Shown in pieces: positions 60,053 to 64,000 of a stretch of DNA of 64,000 nucleotides. Made by a program: the position numbers and the translations under genes. The stretch spans positions 1-64,000 of the forward strand of contig JAQTLP010000004.1 of NCBI GenBank assembly GCA_028714855.1, written 5' to 3'. A model generated the notes under the pieces. That model was not told where the DNA came from, searched no databases, and saw only the letters and a list, made by a program, of their open reading frames with translations. This DNA comes from Phycisphaerae bacterium. Lineage in GTDB: Bacteria > Planctomycetota > Phycisphaerae > Sedimentisphaerales > Anaerobacaceae. The stretch's first letter is position 1. Each line of letters begins with the position of its first letter.

Positions 60053-63000
60053 ATGAAGCGCAAAATGGTTACGATTGACGGCAACACGGCAGTGGCGCAC
60101 GTGGCCCATGCTACCAACGAGGTGATTGCAATATATCCGATTACTCCGAGCTCTCCTATGGGCGAGATTGCCGATGCGAAGACGGCAAAAGGCGAAACTA
60201 ATATTTGGGGGACGGTTCCTTCAGTTACCGAGATGCAGTCGGAAGGCGGAGCGGCAGGCGCGGTGCACGGAGCACTTACGGCCGGCGCCCTGACGACGAC
60301 GTTTACCGCCTCGCAGGGGCTTTTGCTGATGATTCCGAATATGTATAAGATAGCGGGCGAACTGTCACCGACCGTTTTTCATGTCTCGGCGCGTTCGCTG
60401 GCCTGTCAGGCGCTTTCAATTTTCGGCGACCATTCGGATGTAATGGCCTGCCGGGGCACCGGCTGGGCAATGCTTTGCTCGAACAGCATTCAGGAAGTAA
60501 TGGATTTTGCATTGATTGCGCAGCAGGCGACGCTCGCATCGCGAGTACCATTTCTGCACTTCTTCGATGGTTTCCGCACCAGTCACGAAATACAAAAGGT
60601 CGAGGAGCTGACTTTCGACGATATGCGGGCGATGATTGACGACGAGCTTGTATCGGCTGTTCGCGCTATGGCTTTGAATCCTGACAGGCCGCAGATAGCC
60701 GGCACAGCCCAGAACCCGGATGTTTATTTCCAGGGAAGAGAAGCAGTCAACAAGTTTTATCTGGCAGCGCCTGGTATCGTGCAGCAGACAATGGATAAGT
60801 TCGCAAAATTGGTCGGACGCCAATATCACCTGTTTGACTACGTGGGGGCGGCAGACGCTGAAAAAGTAATAATTATAATGGGTTCAGGGGCAGAGACGGT
60901 GCACGAGACGGTGGAATCTTTCGTATCGAAAGGACAGAAGGTCGGCGTTATTAAGGTTCGGTTGTTCAGGCCTTTCAGCTGCGGAGATTTTATTAATGCG
61001 TTGCCCAAAACGGTGAAGAAAATCGCGGTGCTGGACAGGACCAAGGAGCCTGGTGCTTTGGGGGAACCGTTGTATATGGATATTCGCACTGCTATCGGCG
61101 AAGCGATGGCCAAAAAACAAACGGCCTTTAAAGAGTATCCGGTGATTGTGGGCGGAAGGTACGGTCTTGGTTCGAAGGAGTTTACGCCGGCGATGGTTAA
61201 GGCCGTGTTTGATAATCTCGACGCCGAAGAGCCGAAGAATGGTTTCACTGTGGGCATCATCGACGACATGGCTAATACGAGCCTGGATGTGGGTGAGTCG
61301 TTTGTGCCGTCATCAGAGGGGATTTATACGGCGATGTTTTACGGCTTGGGTTCGGATGGCACAGTCGGCGCAAACCATAACTCGATACAAATCATCGGTC
61401 AGCAGACAGACAACAACGCACAGGGCTATTTCGTTTACGACTCAAAGAAGGCAGGCGCTATTACAATATCGCACCTTCGTTTCGGCAAAAAGCCGATTCG
61501 CAGGCCGTACCTGATAACAAGAGCGGATTTTATCGCCTGTCACAATCCGAGCTTTCCGGAAAAGTATGATATGCTCGCGCCAGCCAAGGAAGGCGCCACG
61601 TTTTTAATGACCAGTATGTACCCTGCGGACAAGGTCTGGGATACGCTGCCGCAGGAAATGCAGAAGCAGATAATCGACAAAAAGCTCAAGTTCTATGTTA
61701 TCGATGCTATTTCGCTTGCTCAGGAAATAGGTCTTGGCGCCAGAATCAATACGATTATGCAGGTGGCTTTCTTCAAGATAAGCAATATTATTCCGCTTGA
61801 TACGGCAGTCAGTGCTATCAAGGCCGCGATTCAAAAAAGCTACGGCAAAAAGGGTGAGAAGATTGTTGCGATGAACAATGCCGCGGTAGACGCGGCCCTG
61901 GAGCGGATTTACGAAGTCAAAACCCCGGGCAAGGTTACAAGCAAGATAAAGATGCCTGCGGTTGTGCCGAATGACGCACCGGCGTTTGTGAAGGATGTCA
62001 CGGCAGAGATTATGGCGCTGCGAGGCGATAAGCTGCCCACCAGCAAAATACCTATTGACGGCAAGTGGCCGACAGGGACGACCAAATATGAGAAACGCAA
62101 TATCGCGGTCAATATACCCGTGTGGGAGCCGCAGGTTTGTATTCAATGCGGCACCTGCTCGTTTGTCTGTCCCCACGGGACGATTCGACTTAAGGCATAC
62201 GACAAAAAATATCTCGATAAGGCGCCGCCGACATTCAAAAACGCTGAAGCAAAAGGAAAAGAGTTGGCCGGTATGAAAGCAACTATCCAGGTTGCGCCGG
62301 AAGACTGCACCGGCTGCGGAGTATGCGTTCAGCAATGTCCTGCTCAGGAGAAAGACGCCAACAAACAACCTACCGGCCGAAAGGCGATAAATATGTCGCT
62401 CCAGGAGCCGTTGCGTATGCAGGAACGGGAAAATTACGAGTACTTTTTGTCTATCCCGAATACCGACCCGAAGTTGTTCAAGCTCAACAGCGTTAAAGGT
62501 AGCCAGCTGGTGCCGCCTTTATTCGAGTATTCTGGCGCCTGTGCCGGCTGCGGCGAGACGCCTTATGTGAAACTTCTAACGCAATTGTTCGGCGATAGGG
62601 CTATGATAGGCAATGCCACGGGCTGTTCGTCGATTTACGGCGGCAATTTGCCAACAACGCCATACACAACAAGAGGAGATGGGCGCGGCCCCGTATGGAG
62701 CAACAGTCTGTTCGAGGACAACGCAGAGTTTGCTATGGGTATGCGGCTGACGGTTGATAAGTTCGGACAGCAGGCGATAGAGCTGCTGGACATCGTGGCC
62801 AAGAAGGGTTGCGTCGAAGCAGCTTTGGCGAGTGAAATAAGCGTTGCCGTGGCTGCTAATGACCCCTCACAGGATGCGATTGAGCAGCAGAGAGGCCGTG
62901 TCGCAAAGTTAAAGGAACAGTGTAAAAAGAGTAACTGTCCGGAATGTAAACGGTTGCTTACCTTGGCTGATTATTTGGTACGAAAATCTGTTTGGGCGCT

Positions 63001-63634
63001 TGGCGGTGACGGCTGGGCTTACGACATCGGCTACGGCGGGCTCGACCACGTTTTAGCCAGCGGAGTCGATGTAAATGTTCTGGTTTTAGATACTGAGGTC
63101 TACTCAAACACCGGCGGGCAGATGTCGAAATCTACGCCGAGGGCCGCGGTTGCGAAGTTCGCTGCGGGCGGCAAGCCGATGCCGAAAAAAGATATGGGTT
63201 TGCTGGCGATGACATATGGCAATATCTATGTCGCAAAGGTGGCGATGGGCGCCAATACCAATCAAGCGGTCAAAGCATTTGTTGAAGCGGAATCGTATCC
63301 AGGGCCGTCATTGATAATTGCATATTCGCAGTGTATTAACCACGGCATCGATATGATGACCGGCTATGAGGAGCAAAAGAAGGCGGTGGCTTGTGGGCAT
63401 TGGCCGTTATATAGGTTCGACCCGCGACTTAAAAAAGAAGGTAAAAACCCGCTGCTGCTTGATTCGAAGGCTCCCACGCTTGACTTCAAAGAGTATGCTT
63501 ATGGAGAGGTCCGTTATCGGCAGCTCGTTCAGTCGAACCCGCAGACTGCAGCGGAACTGCTCAAGCTTGCCAGTAGCGATGCGACCCAAAGGTATGCTTT
63601 GATGGAGCAGCTTGCGAATTTGAAATGCGATTAG
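60053..63634 (+). CDS. nifJ: Pyruvate:ferredoxin (flavodoxin) oxidoreductase
   Basis: Converts pyruvate and CoA to acetyl-CoA, CO2 and reduced ferredoxin, a central step of anaerobic metabolism. 1,193 residues: the fused five-domain homodimeric form. YPITPSSPMGEIAD opens the pyruvate-binding domain. Two ferredoxin [4Fe-4S] motifs begin at C696 (CIQCGTCSFVCPHG) and C752 (CTGCGVCVQQCP). A third, CAGCGETPYVK, precedes the TPP domain, whose GDGWAYDIGYGGLDHV starts near residue 985. NTGGQMSKSTPRAAVAKFA is the usual late signature. Pyruvate from malic enzyme could feed it. GGAG precedes the ATG. Confidence 0.97.
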   Translation: MKRKMVTIDGNTAVAHVAHATNEVIAIYPITPSSPMGEIADAKTAKGETNIWGTVPSVTEMQSEGGAAGAVHGALTAGALTTTFTASQGLLLMIPNMYKIAGELSPTVFHVSARSLACQALSIFGDHSDVMACRGTGWAMLCSNSIQEVMDFALIAQQATLASRVPFLHFFDGFRTSHEIQKVEELTFDDMRAMIDDELVSAVRAMALNPDRPQIAGTAQNPDVYFQGREAVNKFYLAAPGIVQQTMDKFAKLVGRQYHLFDYVGAADAEKVIIIMGSGAETVHETVESFVSKGQKVGVIKVRLFRPFSCGDFINALPKTVKKIAVLDRTKEPGALGEPLYMDIRTAIGEAMAKKQTAFKEYPVIVGGRYGLGSKEFTPAMVKAVFDNLDAEEPKNGFTVGIIDDMANTSLDVGESFVPSSEGIYTAMFYGLGSDGTVGANHNSIQIIGQQTDNNAQGYFVYDSKKAGAITISHLRFGKKPIRRPYLITRADFIACHNPSFPEKYDMLAPAKEGATFLMTSMYPADKVWDTLPQEMQKQIIDKKLKFYVIDAISLAQEIGLGARINTIMQVAFFKISNIIPLDTAVSAIKAAIQKSYGKKGEKIVAMNNAAVDAALERIYEVKTPGKVTSKIKMPAVVPNDAPAFVKDVTAEIMALRGDKLPTSKIPIDGKWPTGTTKYEKRNIAVNIPVWEPQVCIQCGTCSFVCPHGTIRLKAYDKKYLDKAPPTFKNAEAKGKELAGMKATIQVAPEDCTGCGVCVQQCPAQEKDANKQPTGRKAINMSLQEPLRMQERENYEYFLSIPNTDPKLFKLNSVKGSQLVPPLFEYSGACAGCGETPYVKLLTQLFGDRAMIGNATGCSSIYGGNLPTTPYTTRGDGRGPVWSNSLFEDNAEFAMGMRLTVDKFGQQAIELLDIVAKKGCVEAALASEISVAVAANDPSQDAIEQQRGRVAKLKEQCKKSNCPECKRLLTLADYLVRKSVWALGGDGWAYDIGYGGLDHVLASGVDVNVLVLDTEVYSNTGGQMSKSTPRAAVAKFAAGGKPMPKKDMGLLAMTYGNIYVAKVAMGANTNQAVKAFVEAESYPGPSLIIAYSQCINHGIDMMTGYEEQKKAVACGHWPLYRFDPRLKKEGKNPLLLDSKAPTLDFKEYAYGEVRYRQLVQSNPQTAAELLKLASSDATQRYALMEQLANLKCD

Positions 63635-63643
63635 AATAAAAAA

Positions 63644-63684
63644 ACCGGCGACCGGTTACTGATAAATAGTAACCGGTCGCCGGT
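63644..63684 (-). terminator. Intrinsic terminator of the FlgO-like gene
   Basis: A perfect 17-base inverted repeat: ACCGGCGACCGGTTACT (63644-63660), a 7-base loop, and AGTAACCGGTCGCCGGT (63668-63684). On the minus strand it is followed by a run of seven T and ATT, so it is a strong terminator for the gene from the right. On the plus strand no T-run follows, though it may still slow read-through from nifJ. Confidence 0.9.
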
Positions 63685-63696
63685 AATTACCAAGGT

Positions 63697-64000
63697 TTAT
63701 AACCAGCCCTCTTTGCTTTTGCCTTTTAACAGCATTTTAAATACATCGCTGGTTATAGGTATATCGTAGTCATACGAGGAAAGAACACGCCCGTCACTGA
63801 CATTAATAACTCGTGCTGTAATATAAACCTTTTTCGCGGCCACAGCATAAGTTCCCACGACAACAGCTTGTGCACGATGCTTGGTGCTGATTTCCGACAG
63901 TTCACGGGAAAGAAGCAGTTCGCCTGAATCTGCCCTTATGAAAACATTTGTTCGTAATTTCATTTCTATTGTTGCGTATTTTCTCTGTTTGAATCGGGAT
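63697..64000 (-). CDS. FlgO-like outer-membrane protein, 3' part
   Basis: The C-terminal about 100 residues of a FlgO-domain protein; the 5' end is beyond the window. The frame is open to the edge (preceding codons read SRFKQRKYATIE), so the ATG at 63963 is not the true start. The domain shows SGELLLSRELSEIS, AVVVGTYAVAAKKVYITAR and DGRVLSSYDYDIP, the conserved FlgO pattern. FlgO proteins occur in flagellar and other outer-membrane systems. The role here is not clear. A strong terminator follows it. Confidence 0.8.
   Translation of the reverse strand, partial: SRFKQRKYATIEMKLRTNVFIRADSGELLLSRELSEISTKHRAQAVVVGTYAVAAKKVYITARVINVSDGRVLSSYDYDIPITSDVFKMLLKGKSKEGWL

Overview
The window reads as a chromosomal segment of a planctomycete, most likely an anaerobic or fermentative Phycisphaerae/Sedimentisphaerales-type bacterium. 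This is an inference from gene content. It has a V-type ATPase operon in the Enterococcus ntp gene order, a five-domain pyruvate:ferredoxin oxidoreductase and system II cytochrome c maturation genes. It also has very large secreted beta-helix/dockerin/fibronectin proteins, a GH105 hydrolase, and intergenic DNA loaded with short dispersed repeats. No rRNA, CRISPR array or transposase gene was seen.

Layout. 0-1.9 kb: the 5' tip of a divergent gene, xseA-xseB, and a tRNA-Leu(UAG). 1.9-9.5 kb: a surface-glycan cluster with its own promoter (nucleotide-sugar dehydrogenase, epimerase, DPM1-like glycosyltransferase, three polytopic membrane proteins) and a duplicated scrap of the epimerase gene. 9.6-15.3 kb: a purine permease, a GH105-PEBP fusion ORF, an FHA-GAF protein and a ResB/CcsA pair. 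15.3-18.2 kb: repeat-rich DNA and small accessory genes (PIN-like nuclease, membrane-anchored HNH protein). 18.2-28.8 kb: malic enzyme and the V-ATPase operon, whose B and D genes are separated by a small four-helix-bundle gene bounded by inverted GATGAGT repeats. 28.9-33.3 kb: an RRM protein, dispersed repeats, a DpnII-type GATC restriction-modification system and tsaB. 33.6-48.5 kb: an orphan secretin and a 3,835-residue subtilase/beta-helix/vWA/dockerin/FN3 protein. 48.6-55.2 kb, minus strand: a divergent aroA-aroC pair, a small Cys-motif protein, a duplicated CxxC repeat protein and a degenerate S8 peptidase with a dockerin. 55.4-59.7 kb: pyrR-pyrB-pyrC, a NYN nuclease and a UroD-family protein. 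60.0-64.0 kb: nifJ and the 3' part of a FlgO-like gene.

How it fits together. PFOR, malic enzyme and the V-ATPase are consistent with a fermentative, ion-gradient lifestyle, and the rotor subunit carries the Na+-binding signature of the Enterococcus enzyme. The glycan cluster and the secreted proteins point to a heavily built cell surface.

The observations I would look at first are these: the aroA/aroC pair with altered active-site signatures; the four-helix-bundle cassette inside the V-ATPase operon and a matching gene-less repeat near 53.2 kb; two intergenic tracts of helically phased T-runs; the vWA domain inserted in one of two recently duplicated beta-helix units; and the GH105-PEBP fusion with a strong internal ribosome-binding site.
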